Counted from the first letter of the stretch, positions 52,615 through 61,936 are shown. The stretch is 64,000 bases of DNA from an uncultured bacterium (GCA_949297765.1 CASFTV010000011.1:1-64000), one strand, 5' to 3'. Notes: a model not told the origin generated them from the sequence alone. Made by a program: numbers and translations.

Positions 52615-53406
52615 TCAGACGATCCAGAAAGTTTCCGTTGGTTGTGATGCATTTGCGACACGGTGTATAATATCACATCTTGCCAGATAGTCAAGCCGTT
52701 CTTCCGCCATGGCCTCGACAATTCCGCGATCGTTGCATTCGGAACTCAGGTGGGCGAAGAGCAGATAGCGGGTGTTGTCCGAGAGGATGTCGTCGAGCGC
52801 CTCCATGGTTTCCTTGTTGCTGAGGTGTCCGTAGCGGTTCATGATCCGCCGCTTGAGCCGCAGCGGACGGTCGGACTCCGCCAGCATTTTCAGATCATGA
52901 TTCGATTCCAGCAGAAGGGCGTCCGCTCCCGTCAGTCTGGATTTGACGGATTCCGCGAGGTGGCCGAGATCCGTCACAATGGAAATTTTCCGTTTCCCGT
53001 ACAGAAAATTGAACGCCACGGTTTCCGGCGCATCGTGCGGGACCGTGAACGGCTCCACCGTGATTCCGCAGAGAGAAAATGGTGTTCCCGCGGCAAACAC
53101 CATCCGCTGTGAACCGATCCGGTTCCGGCTCTGGAGCGAACGGCAGACAATCGCGGTCGCATAGCATGGAATCCGATAGGTGTCGGCAAAGATGCGGACC
53201 CCTTTTGTATGGTCCGTATGCTCATGCGTCACCAGAACGGCCCGGATCTCCTCCGGTTTCACGGAGACCGCGTTCAGCCGCGCGCAAAGCTCTTTCCCGG
53301 AGAAGCCCGCATCGACAAGAATCGCTCCTCCGGGAGTATGAATCACCGTCGCATTGCCCGAGCTGCCGCTTCCCAGATTGGTCAGGCCGAAAAGATGCTC
53401 CATCAT
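52615..53406 (-). CDS. WalJ/YycJ-type MBL-fold hydrolase
   Basis: 263 residues. Metallo-beta-lactamase fold with the motif VTHEHTDHTKG (HxHxDH), LGSGSSGNATVI at the start and the metal ligands of PHDAP and VTDLGHL. Homologue of Bacillus YycJ/WalJ, a putative exonuclease encoded beside the WalRK two-component system. Here it is the first gene of an operon with two dead kinases. The start ATG has GAAGGA 5 bases upstream. Divergent from rpoN. Confidence 0.85.
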   Translation of the reverse strand: MMEHLFGLTNLGSGSSGNATVIHTPGGAILVDAGFSGKELCARLNAVSVKPEEIRAVLVTHEHTDHTKGVRIFADTYRIPCYATAIVCRSLQSRNRIGSQRMVFAAGTPFSLCGITVEPFTVPHDAPETVAFNFLYGKRKISIVTDLGHLAESVKSRLTGADALLLESNHDLKMLAESDRPLRLKRRIMNRYGHLSNKETMEALDDILSDNTRYLLFAHLSSECNDRGIVEAMAEERLDYLARCDIIHRVANASQPTETFWIV

Positions 53407-53439
53407 GAAAATCCTTCAAAAAAAATTTTATGGCCTTTT

Positions 53440-53468
53440 ATTATACAGTTCCATGCGCTATATTTAAA
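53440..53468 (-). promoter_or_regulatory. Promoter of the MBL / pseudokinase operon
   Basis: Minus-strand TTTAAA (53463-53468) and a perfect TATAAT (53440-53445) with a 17-base spacer. Confidence 0.55.
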
Positions 53469-53516
53469 ATGAAAAATCAAAAAAATTAATCTTTTATTTG
53501 CAGATTGCGAACCACC

Positions 53517-54968
53517 ATGGCGGAACCGTCGCAGGGAATGATACAGGGAAATGAGCTCCGGCAGGAGCAGACCCTTACGCCGCAGCAGCTGCAGTCTCTG
53601 GATATCCTGTACGCTCCCGCCCTGGAGCTTCAGCAGAAGGTCAACCAGGAACTGGACACCAATCCGATTCTTGAACTTGCGGAGCCCGAATCCGATCCGG
53701 AGGCGGCTCTGCCCTCTTCCGCCGGCGCGGAGACGCCGGAACTCGGTTCCGAACGGGACGATATGGAAGAGGAACTTGCAAAAATTCTTCAGCTCACCGC
53801 CAGCGGCTATGCGTCGCCCTCCGAGGCGGCTCTGCCGTCCGGATTCGATCCGGAGGACGAGGAGGAACGGCAGGCATACCTGTTCAATTCCATTGCTGAC
53901 GAAGTTTCCATGCAGGAGCAGCTTCTGGAGCAGCTCCGCTGTTCGGATGCTTCGCCGGAACTTGCCGGGATCGCCGAGACTGTGATCGGCGGAATTGACG
54001 AGTCGGGCTATCTGAAAACCCATCCCGCGGATATTGCCACCGGAACGGGATGTTCCATTGAGGAGGCGGAGGAGGCCATTCGTCTGGTGCAGTCGTTTGA
54101 TCCGCCCGGAATCGGTGCGCGTGATCTGCGGGAGTGCCTGCGGATCCAGCTCCAGCGGCTCGGAAAAGATTCTCCGGAACTTCTGGACCTGGTGGAACAC
54201 CATCTGGACGAGATCGCCCGGAACAAACTTCCCCAGCTGGCGAAGAGCATGGGGATTCCGCTCGAGAGACTCTACTCGGATATTGCGGAAATCAAGAAAC
54301 TCAATCCCTGTCCCGGCAATCTGATTTCGGATGTGCGGCCGGTCTACCTGCTTCCGGAAGTGACCGTTGAACGGGACGGCGATGAGTTCAAGGTCGTTGC
54401 CGACGATTCCTATATTCCGCGTCTGCGCATTTCGAAATATTATCTGAAGCTGCTGGAGGATCCCGCCACGCCCGATGACGTCCGATCCTACATCCGCGCC
54501 AAGATCACCAGCGGAAACGGGTTGATGAAATCGCTGGAGCAGCGCCAGAAAACCATTAAACGGATTGCCGACGTGATTGTGGCCGCCCAGCATGATTTTT
54601 TCGCCAGAGGCGTCGAATACCTGAAGCCGATGACCATGCAGCAGGTGGCGGACAAGCTCGGTCTGCATGAGACAACCATCAGCCGCGCAATCGCGAACAA
54701 ATATCTTCAGACGCCGCGCGGAATCTTTGAGTTCAAATATTTTTTCACCGGAGGGTTTCAGTCGAAGCAGGGGGAGGAGATCTCCTCGCGCGGGGTCAAG
54801 GAGATCATCCGCGATCTGGTGGAGCGGGAGAATCCCGCCTCTCCGCTCTCGGACAGCAAACTGACGGCGCTGCTGAAGGAGCGCGGACTCGACGTCGCCC
54901 GCCGGACCGTCGCAAAATATCGGGAGGAGCTTGGCATCCAGTCCTCCCATCTGAGGAGAAGTTTCTGA
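53517..54968 (+). CDS. rpoN: RNA polymerase sigma-54 factor
   Basis: 483 residues. Region I is Gln/Leu-rich (QEQTLTPQQLQSLDILYAPALELQQKVNQELDTNPILEL). The core-binding domain follows, then a helix-turn-helix (MTMQQVADKLGLHETTISRAI) and the RpoN box ARRTVAKYREELGI near the C-terminus. It directs polymerase to -24/-12 promoters and needs an AAA+ activator, none of which is in this window. The ATG at 53517 was preferred to an in-frame TTG at 53505; neither has a strong ribosome site. The stop overlaps the next gene by one base (TGATG). Confidence 0.95.
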   Translation: MAEPSQGMIQGNELRQEQTLTPQQLQSLDILYAPALELQQKVNQELDTNPILELAEPESDPEAALPSSAGAETPELGSERDDMEEELAKILQLTASGYASPSEAALPSGFDPEDEEERQAYLFNSIADEVSMQEQLLEQLRCSDASPELAGIAETVIGGIDESGYLKTHPADIATGTGCSIEEAEEAIRLVQSFDPPGIGARDLRECLRIQLQRLGKDSPELLDLVEHHLDEIARNKLPQLAKSMGIPLERLYSDIAEIKKLNPCPGNLISDVRPVYLLPEVTVERDGDEFKVVADDSYIPRLRISKYYLKLLEDPATPDDVRSYIRAKITSGNGLMKSLEQRQKTIKRIADVIVAAQHDFFARGVEYLKPMTMQQVADKLGLHETTISRAIANKYLQTPRGIFEFKYFFTGGFQSKQGEEISSRGVKEIIRDLVERENPASPLSDSKLTALLKERGLDVARRTVAKYREELGIQSSHLRRSF

Positions 54969-57247
54969 TGGCTCTTCCCGGAACGCGCATTCTGATCCGT
55001 CTTCTGCTGTTTGTTCTCTGCGTGGCGACGTCGTTTTTCATCAAGACGTGCCACTACAACCTGGAGGCCGTGCAGATGGCGGGGGCGATCGGCGATGCGG
55101 AGGCGCTCCGGTTCCGCGATTTTCGCGACGCCCTGCCGCTGAAGCGTCCGAATTTCATGCCGTATACCATCGAAAGCGCCATGATGTTCGCCTATGCGAA
55201 GGATGTTGCGGAAGGGAAAGGCGTTCCGGCATACGATCCCCGTCTTGCGTATCTGCCGGACGTTCCGCCGTATGCGCAGATGAATATGACGCTGGAATGG
55301 GTGCTCGGATGGGGGTTCCGGATCTGGAGCGTCTTTTTTCCTCCGGAGAAACCGTCGCCCGGCGAACTGAGATATCAGGACAATCCCGCGTTTGCCGCGT
55401 TCGCCGCATGGAATGTGCGGCTCTGGACCTGTTTTATTCCGGGATTGATCTTCCTCTGGCTTGTTCTGCTGCGGACACCGTTGTGGCTGGCGTTTTCGGG
55501 CGGGATGCTCCATGCGGTTGCGGTCTCCGCGATTGCCCGGGCGACCGGACAGGATATTGTCCGGGGTGATTTCTGCATTCCGCTGATTCTGCTGAGCATG
55601 GTGCTGGCGCACTCGTTTTATCTTAAGCCCCGGCGATGGAAACTGGCGGTCCTGTTTCTGGCGGTGTTCGGGTGTTTTGCCGCATGGGATCTGAGCCAGC
55701 TGCTGTTTGCCGGATGGGCGGGATACGAGATTCTGCGCCTTCTCTGCGGAGGGATGCCGGGCCGGAAGAGAAGAACGGTCTGGATCGTGATGGTGCTGGC
55801 GATTGCCATGAATGCGCTGTTTGTGCCGTTCAATGTGACGTACGGGCTGATCATGTCGCCGTTTTTCTGTATTCTTCTTCCGCTTCTGCTGGTGATGCTG
55901 TCGATGGATGTGTTCCGGGAGGGGATGTCGCGGTCGTTCCGGAAGAGGATTCTTCTGTTCGCGGTGGCGCTCGGCTGTCTCTGGGGATTCCATGCGCTGT
56001 TTGTGGACAACCCCGGATACCGGGCCAACTACAGCCATTTCTCCGAGACCATGAAGGCGAAATGGAAATTCGGAAACGTCAAACCCGCCGATCCGTCAAA
56101 ATTGAGTTATGACGCCCGGATGATGTGGACACCGTCCATGCACTCCGCCACCTGGAGTATTGCCGTCAGTTTCTTTCCGTCACTTGGTTCTCTGCCGTTT
56201 TTGAGTATAAAAAATGTTCCGTCATTGATCCGTCAGGCGTGGAACTATGCGCCGGTCTCGCTGACGGCGCTGCTGCTGATGCTGCTTGCCGGAGGTTTGT
56301 TCACACCGGTGCGGACCGCCCTGCTGAGGGATCTGCCGCGTTCCGCTCTGCCGGGTCTGTTCCTGATCGGGTTCCTGATCGGATTTGTTTTCATTGTCCG
56401 GTACCATGAATTTGTGATCATTTTTCTGGCGCTTTCGCTGCCGCTCACGGCGCAGGCGGTGCTGCACGGTCTGAGAACCGGATATCCGGTCCGGGGGCGC
56501 CGGATTGCCGGTCTGTTCCGGGCCGCGACGGTTTTTCTGATCCTTTTCCCGCTTCTGGTGGAGCTTTATGCGGCGCTCGGCGGACGGCAGAGGGAGTACA
56601 GCGGAGACATCTACTTCCGGAAAACCGCGCAGCTGATCGAATGGTTCCGCCGGGAGGACATGCGTGAAACGACTGTTCTTGCCAATTTCACGGTCGGGCC
56701 GATGCTGATGGCGTACTGCGGAACCCGTCTGGTTCTTCAGCCCCAGTTCGGCATGGAGCCGATCCGCCGCCCCGTGGAGGAGTATCTGAACATCCTGTAT
56801 CACAGGGATGAACGGACGCTCAGCGAATTCTGTTCCCGATACGGGGCAAAGTATCTGCTTTACGACCACGGATCCCTCGGAACGCTGCATCCGTATTCCA
56901 GCGCATATATTGCGAATGCGGTTCACGTCTCCCGGCGTTCTCCGGCGTACAGAATGCATTATGAGCCGAATCATCTGGCGGATTTCTATCCGGTTCCGCC
57001 GCCCGGGGATCTGGCCGATCTGGGAACAAAGTACACGGTATTCCGGGTCGTCAGTTTTGACGACCGCCTGGAGGCGTTCAAATATCTGGCGCGGGCAAAG
57101 CGCGCGTGGGCGGCAAAGGAGAAGAGGACGGCGGGAGAGGAGTTGAAGCGGTCGCTGAATCTGGATCCCTGTTCGGAGGAGGCGCGGGATCTGTTTTTCC
57201 GTCTGTACGGGAGGATGCCGCATGTTTCGCTGAAATCCGTCGAATGA
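54968..57247 (+). CDS. Large polytopic membrane protein, GT-C-like
   Basis: 759 residues. One N-terminal helix, an extracytoplasmic loop (about 30-140: NFMPYTIESAMMFAYAKD, then GVPAYDPR), about 10 more membrane helices to residue 540, then a soluble C-terminal domain with a TPR-like helical end. The layout is like oligosaccharyltransferase or GT-C glycosyltransferases (an STT3-like loop with an Asp/Arg pair). No family is certain. It starts inside the last base of rpoN and is convergent, 4 bases apart, with the next gene. Confidence 0.7.
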   Translation: MALPGTRILIRLLLFVLCVATSFFIKTCHYNLEAVQMAGAIGDAEALRFRDFRDALPLKRPNFMPYTIESAMMFAYAKDVAEGKGVPAYDPRLAYLPDVPPYAQMNMTLEWVLGWGFRIWSVFFPPEKPSPGELRYQDNPAFAAFAAWNVRLWTCFIPGLIFLWLVLLRTPLWLAFSGGMLHAVAVSAIARATGQDIVRGDFCIPLILLSMVLAHSFYLKPRRWKLAVLFLAVFGCFAAWDLSQLLFAGWAGYEILRLLCGGMPGRKRRTVWIVMVLAIAMNALFVPFNVTYGLIMSPFFCILLPLLLVMLSMDVFREGMSRSFRKRILLFAVALGCLWGFHALFVDNPGYRANYSHFSETMKAKWKFGNVKPADPSKLSYDARMMWTPSMHSATWSIAVSFFPSLGSLPFLSIKNVPSLIRQAWNYAPVSLTALLLMLLAGGLFTPVRTALLRDLPRSALPGLFLIGFLIGFVFIVRYHEFVIIFLALSLPLTAQAVLHGLRTGYPVRGRRIAGLFRAATVFLILFPLLVELYAALGGRQREYSGDIYFRKTAQLIEWFRREDMRETTVLANFTVGPMLMAYCGTRLVLQPQFGMEPIRRPVEEYLNILYHRDERTLSEFCSRYGAKYLLYDHGSLGTLHPYSSAYIANAVHVSRRSPAYRMHYEPNHLADFYPVPPPGDLADLGTKYTVFRVVSFDDRLEAFKYLARAKRAWAAKEKRTAGEELKRSLNLDPCSEEARDLFFRLYGRMPHVSLKSVE

Positions 57248-57251
57248 CCGG

Positions 57252-59405
57252 TCATCCGCGGATTGCCCGGGCGGCCCGTGTCGCCGCGAGCGCCAGTGCA
57301 CAGAGGAGCGTCCCTCCCGGCGACGGGAGAAGCAGAAACGCCGCCGTCAGAAATCCGACACCGCCCCCGAAAAGGGCTGCGGAAGGAATGCAGGCTGCTG
57401 CCGTCTCTTCTCCGCACTGTTCCCGGATATGAAAATACGCACACCCGGAACAGAGGCCGAGAGCAAAAACGGTACACAGAAGGCTGAAGACCGGAGAGCC
57501 CCCCGGAAGAATCATGAAAAGACAGAGCGCCAGCGGAAGAAGTGTCGCCAGCAGGGAAAGAATCCGGACAATGGTTTTTTTCCGGGAGAGCATTGCGCCC
57601 GCGATTCCGCCGCCGGCGAACAGCAGCATCAGAAGCGGCATGTTCCCGTACAGCGTGCCGGTCCGGATCTGCAGGATGTACAGCGCCATTGCGAGAGTCC
57701 CGACCGCGTAAAAACCGTTTTCCAGCGAAAGGAACATTCCCCGCCGGCCGATGCTGTTCGCCTGGATGTACCGCAGCGGAAGATAAATCCCCGCAAGACA
57801 GAAAAACAGTACGAGCGCATGCTCCGAACAGAAACGGTAGATCGACAGCAGTGCCTGAAACAGCGGCGATGAAAGAAACGGACTGTTCTTCCAGGACAGA
57901 AGAACCGTTTCCGGATAGAATTCCCGGTTTCCGGATTTTGTTTCGGAAAGTGCAAGGATTTTCTGCGTTTCCGCCTTGTCGAAGAGCAGGTTTCCCGTCA
58001 CGAGGAAAAGTCCCGGCGGGATGACCGGCGGCGATCCTTCGAACAGTTTTCTTGCCCGGGCCGCAAGGATGTCCGGAGAGAGGGTCAGATTCTTCCGGGT
58101 GGATGCCAGAAGAATGTCGCTTCTCCCCGCGGAAAACAGCACGTTCGGAAATACCTGCTTCACGGTGGCGATGATGCTTGCCTGCAGCTCTTCCACCGCG
58201 GCTCTGGAGTAGCCTTCCGGTTCCGGGAGCAGAAGTGCGAAGACCCCGTTCTCCTTCAGGCTCCGACGGGCCGTTTCAATCATTTCCACCGTGTGGTAGC
58301 GGTGCATTCCGAGAGAGTAGATGTCGGTAATCCCGATCAGGAAAAGATCATACAGCCCTTCGCGATCCTTGAAAAAAGAGATCGGTTCGCAGAGGTGAAA
58401 GTGCAGTTTTTCCCGTTTCACGTTCAGCGCGGACGCCGCGGAAAACAGAACTGGATCCGGAAGGCAGACATCCACGGATTCCACATTCGGCATGCTCCGC
58501 AGCGCATAGAGCAGCCAGGTGTTCAGGCTGCTGACAACGGCGACTTTCTGAGAGATCCGGCTTTTCTGGAGTACCGGAAACAGAACCTGCAGTTTCTCGT
58601 TTTCCGGCGTGGAGTTTTCTTTCCGCCGCAGTTTTCCGTTATGGAAGATTCCGAATCTGCTGAATTCATACCGTCCGGTCGGCGCGTTCCGCGAGATCCT
58701 GGAGACGGGCGCGATCTTCCGTTCCGCAAGAGAGAGCGTTTCCTGAAAGAAAAAAAATCCGGCAAGGAGAAATCCGAGAAATACCGCAATTTTCCGGCCC
58801 CGCGGCATCGGAAGCCCCGGAAGTGCTCCGCACAGAGCGCAGAACAGAAACAGGGCGGCGGAAAAGATGGTCGTCTGGAGCACGGTCATCATTGCCGCCC
58901 GGAACCAGGAGAGCAGCAGAAAGACCGCGCCGCCCGCGCAGATCCCGCTCAGAAGGCCGAATATGTGAACCCGGTGGTCCGGCAGATGCTTTGTCCGGCA
59001 GAAAAAGACCCCGTAAAGAATCCCGAACGCCACTCCGGAGGAGATGGTTGTAATCAGATAGATTCCGAACAGCAGCTCTCCCGACGCCTCCCGGATGAGG
59101 TTCCGCCGCAGATCGAACGAACATAAAATGGAGGTCTCCAGCAGAAGCACCAGAATGGCCGTTGTCACCGCGGCGGCGGAGAAAAGATAGAGCGGTTCAT
59201 AGCGGTCGCTCTGCTTGTGCGGCAGCACCGGAAGCATGGAGATGAATGCCGCCGTCAGAAGCACCGGCGCCGCAATCGCCGCAAGAATGAACTCTTTCCC
59301 TCCGGTTGACGCCATGATGTTCTGAAACAGACTCGTTCCGATCAGCAGCGTGAAGGCTCCCAGCAGAAACGATTCCGGAAACAGCGTGGAACGGAAGGAA
59401 AACAC
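57252..59405 (-). CDS. Membrane protein with degenerate spermidine-synthase-like core
   Basis: 717 residues. About seven N-terminal membrane segments, a soluble Rossmann-like centre (about 230-450) and five or six C-terminal segments. This is the plan of the fused membrane aminopropyltransferase-like proteins. The nucleotide loop reads VVSSLNTWLLYAL, where active SpeE has a Gly-rich motif, and the catalytic VDSTDP becomes IGITD, so binding of decarboxylated AdoMet is doubtful. Function unknown. Convergent with the GT-C-like gene and followed upstream by an exported protein gene. Confidence 0.65.
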   Translation of the reverse strand: MFSFRSTLFPESFLLGAFTLLIGTSLFQNIMASTGGKEFILAAIAAPVLLTAAFISMLPVLPHKQSDRYEPLYLFSAAAVTTAILVLLLETSILCSFDLRRNLIREASGELLFGIYLITTISSGVAFGILYGVFFCRTKHLPDHRVHIFGLLSGICAGGAVFLLLSWFRAAMMTVLQTTIFSAALFLFCALCGALPGLPMPRGRKIAVFLGFLLAGFFFFQETLSLAERKIAPVSRISRNAPTGRYEFSRFGIFHNGKLRRKENSTPENEKLQVLFPVLQKSRISQKVAVVSSLNTWLLYALRSMPNVESVDVCLPDPVLFSAASALNVKREKLHFHLCEPISFFKDREGLYDLFLIGITDIYSLGMHRYHTVEMIETARRSLKENGVFALLLPEPEGYSRAAVEELQASIIATVKQVFPNVLFSAGRSDILLASTRKNLTLSPDILAARARKLFEGSPPVIPPGLFLVTGNLLFDKAETQKILALSETKSGNREFYPETVLLSWKNSPFLSSPLFQALLSIYRFCSEHALVLFFCLAGIYLPLRYIQANSIGRRGMFLSLENGFYAVGTLAMALYILQIRTGTLYGNMPLLMLLFAGGGIAGAMLSRKKTIVRILSLLATLLPLALCLFMILPGGSPVFSLLCTVFALGLCSGCAYFHIREQCGEETAAACIPSAALFGGGVGFLTAAFLLLPSPGGTLLCALALAATRAARAIRG

Positions 59406-59420
59406 GGAAAGGGGTCCGGG

Positions 59421-59987
59421 TTATTTTTTCTGCGCCGGTTTTTCAGCCGGTTTTTCTTCCAGAAGACCGGTTTCCGGAATGGCGGAGGGATCTGTGAACG
59501 CCTCGCCTTTTTGATCCCGGAAGAAGAGCGGGGGCGGATTGGAAGAGCTTTCGATCAATTTCACCTTCAGAGAGTACTCGAAGGTTTTCCCGTCCTCCGG
59601 GCGTGCCGGCTGGAAGAGAAGACGGCATTTCGCATTGCCCGTATCCCGGAGTTCCCAGCGGGAGGCGTCGTAGGGATCGCTGTTCAGGGCGATTGCTCGG
59701 CAGGGGAATTCCCGGTCGCCCGCGGTGAGGACATAGTCGTAGATTCCGATGGAACGCCCCGGATGAAGCTGAACCACCACCTCCGCCCAGATTCCGTCCG
59801 GCGTATCCTTGCCGGTGTCGGACGCAATGGACGGTTTCTGCGTGGATACTTCTGCGGAGAGGATCGTTCCCGCGCGGAACGGCATGCTCTTTTCCGCGCC
59901 TCCCGCGAACAGCGGAAGGACAAACAGTACCAGAAGAATTTTTTTCATCGCGGATTGGTTCGGGCGGACGTGCGGATTCTTTTCCAT
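59421..59987 (-). CDS. Exported protein of unknown function
   Basis: 188 residues. Signal peptide with a long N-terminal region (KKILLVLFVLPLFAGG), a beta-rich middle and a Lys/Pro/Glu tail. The ATG at 59987 was chosen because GGAGG lies 10 bases upstream; the inner ATG at 59948 has none. It is 17 bases behind the aminotransferase gene, and the membrane protein follows 15 bases on, so the three are probably one transcript. Confidence 0.65.
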   Translation of the reverse strand: MEKNPHVRPNQSAMKKILLVLFVLPLFAGGAEKSMPFRAGTILSAEVSTQKPSIASDTGKDTPDGIWAEVVVQLHPGRSIGIYDYVLTAGDREFPCRAIALNSDPYDASRWELRDTGNAKCRLLFQPARPEDGKTFEYSLKVKLIESSSNPPPLFFRDQKGEAFTDPSAIPETGLLEEKPAEKPAQKK

Positions 59988-60004
59988 GGGTCGGCGGCCT
60001 CCGG

Positions 60005-61219
60005 TTATGACTTCTTCAACGATTTGAGAAATGCGTCGATGCGTTTCAGTGCTTCACGGATTTTTTCCATAGAGGTTGCATAGGAACAGCGGACATACCC
60101 CTCGCCGGATTTTCCGAAGGCGTTTCCGGGAACAACGGCAACCCGCTGCTCCATCAGCAGCCGCTTTGCGAATTCGGTCGAGGAGAGTCCGGTCGACGTG
60201 ATGTTCGGGAATGCGTAGAACGCGCCTTCCGGCATGAAGCAGGAAAGCCCCATCCGGTTGAATCCCTTGACGATCACGTTGCGGCGGTTCATGTATTCGC
60301 GGCGCATGGATTCCATGTCGCGCTTTCCGTTGCGGAGAGCTTCTTCGGCGGCCTCCTGGGCGGTGATCGGGGCGCAGAGCATGGAATACTGATGGATTTT
60401 CATCATCGTGTCGATGATTTCAAACGGGCCGCAGGCGTAGCCGATGCGGAATCCCGTCATTGCAAACGCCTTGGAGAATCCGTGGAGGAACACGGTGCGC
60501 TCCTTCATGCCGGGAAGCGAGGAGATCGCCGGAAGAATGTGTCCGGAATAGGTCAGCTCGGAGTAGATGAGATCCGAAAGAACGAGCAGATCATGTCTTC
60601 TTGCGATGTCCGCGATGGCTTCGAGCTGTTCCATGTCCAGCGTTGCCCCGGTCGGATTGCACGGGAAGTTCAGGAGAATCGCCTTGGTTTTCGGCGTGAC
60701 CGCTTTTTCCAGATCGGCGGGGTCGAGGGCGAAGTTGTTTTTTTCGTAAGTCGGGACCGGGACCGGGACTCCATGCGCCATCCGGATTTCGGAGTAGTAG
60801 GAGACGTAGCAGGGTTCGTTGTAGATGATTTCGTCACCCGGATTGGTGATCGCGCGGACCGCCAGATCCAGCGCCTCGCTGACGCCGACCGTTACAATGC
60901 ATTCATGTGCCGGATCGTAATCCGCCTTGTAATTCTCCGCGACGTATTCGCAGATAGCCTTGCGCAGGGAGGGCAGCCCGAGGTTCGAGGTATAACTCGT
61001 ATGGCCGCGTTCGAGCGAGTAGATGGAACCTTCGCGGATGGTCCACGGCGTGACGAAATCGGGTTCTCCGATGCCGAGGGAGATCACATCGTCCATCGTG
61101 TTGACCAGCTCGAAGAAGTCCCGGATTCCGCTTTTCGGAAGAGTGACAATGTGCCGTGCGAGTTTCGACTCCGGATTACGGGGTGATTTTAAGTCTTTCG
61201 TGTTCTTCTTCATTTTCAA
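60005..61219 (-). CDS. Class I/II aminotransferase (PatA/AspC-like)
   Basis: 404 residues, PLP-dependent. LGIGEPDFVTP opens the catalytic part, LLNFPCNPTGA is the pyridine-ring region, LSDLIYSELTY supplies the Asp, and HGFSKAFAMTGFRIGY holds the Schiff-base Lys; a C-terminal Arg lies in EGYVRCSYA. Amino-acid specificity is not readable. The 5' end overlaps the Lrp regulator by 44 bases, a common pairing that suggests amino-acid-responsive control. Confidence 0.9.
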   Translation of the reverse strand: MKMKKNTKDLKSPRNPESKLARHIVTLPKSGIRDFFELVNTMDDVISLGIGEPDFVTPWTIREGSIYSLERGHTSYTSNLGLPSLRKAICEYVAENYKADYDPAHECIVTVGVSEALDLAVRAITNPGDEIIYNEPCYVSYYSEIRMAHGVPVPVPTYEKNNFALDPADLEKAVTPKTKAILLNFPCNPTGATLDMEQLEAIADIARRHDLLVLSDLIYSELTYSGHILPAISSLPGMKERTVFLHGFSKAFAMTGFRIGYACGPFEIIDTMMKIHQYSMLCAPITAQEAAEEALRNGKRDMESMRREYMNRRNVIVKGFNRMGLSCFMPEGAFYAFPNITSTGLSSTEFAKRLLMEQRVAVVPGNAFGKSGEGYVRCSYATSMEKIREALKRIDAFLKSLKKS

Positions 61220-61667
61220 ACAGCTTTCCGGATTCTTTGTACTTCTTCAGAATGAAATGGGTGGAGGTGGAGACGACGCCTTCCATCGGCGCGAGCTTGC
61301 TGGAGACGAATTCCGCCACGTCGTTCAGCGTTTCCCCGCGGACTTCGATCATCAGGTCGAACAGTCCGGAGGACATCAGATACAGGCTTTCCACCTTTGA
61401 AAACCGGCTGATCCGTTTTGCCACCCGGTCGAATCCGCCGTTGCGTTCCGGTTTGACTTTGACTTCAATGATCGCCTTGACCGCGTTCTCCGGGAGTACG
61501 GAATCATCGAACAACGCCCGGAAACCCACAAGGATTCCGCTTTTTTCCAGCTTCCTGATCGTATTTTCGACCGTCTTTCCGGAGACGCCGATCCGTTCCG
61601 CGATTTCCTCGTTGGAGAGTCGGCCGTCCTCACGCAGAAGTCTCAGAATTTCGTTTTTATGATCCAT
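61176..61667 (-). CDS. Lrp/AsnC-family transcriptional regulator
   Basis: 163 residues. Winged helix (ILRLLREDGRLSNEEIAERIGVSGKTVENTIRKLEKSG) and a RAM ligand-binding domain (about 65-145). AAGGAG lies 7 bases before the ATG. First gene of an operon with the aminotransferase, so it probably senses an amino acid related to that enzyme. Confidence 0.9.
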   Translation of the reverse strand: MDHKNEILRLLREDGRLSNEEIAERIGVSGKTVENTIRKLEKSGILVGFRALFDDSVLPENAVKAIIEVKVKPERNGGFDRVAKRISRFSKVESLYLMSSGLFDLMIEVRGETLNDVAEFVSSKLAPMEGVVSTSTHFILKKYKESGKLFENEEEHERLKITP

Positions 61668-61701
61668 ATTTTTTCTCCTTGGAACAAAGTTTCATGCCGT
61701 T

Positions 61702-61730
61702 AATATAACGCCGCAATACAGATTTAACAA
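61702..61730 (-). promoter_or_regulatory. Promoter of the lrp-aminotransferase operon
   Basis: Minus-strand TTGTTA (61725-61730) and TATATT (61702-61707), 17-base spacer. Confidence 0.6.
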
Positions 61731-61815
61731 ATGAATCCGAGAATTTTTCATTTTCCCGTTACCGGATTCCGTTTTTTCCGGGAGACGTTTTTTCCAGAAA
61801 AGAGGCTCTGCCGTC

Positions 61816-61844
61816 TTGAATTCTTTTTCCGCAAGCGATATTTT
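61816..61844 (+). promoter_or_regulatory. Promoter of the heparinase-like gene
   Basis: TTGAAT (61816-61821) and TATTTT (61839-61844), 17-base spacer. Confidence 0.5.
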
Positions 61845-61858
61845 ATCCGCAAATATCG
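61836..61858. promoter_or_regulatory. Operator-like inverted repeat over the -10 box
   Basis: CGATATTT - 7 bases - AAATATCG, perfect 8-base arms. It covers the -10 region and start, so binding would repress the heparinase-like gene. Confidence 0.55.
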
Positions 61859-61936
61859 TCTTTGAGAACAAAAAAACGGTGCGCCGCGGCAACGCCCTCC
61901 GCACCGGGCCGGCAACAACGCAGAAGGAGAGCTTCG

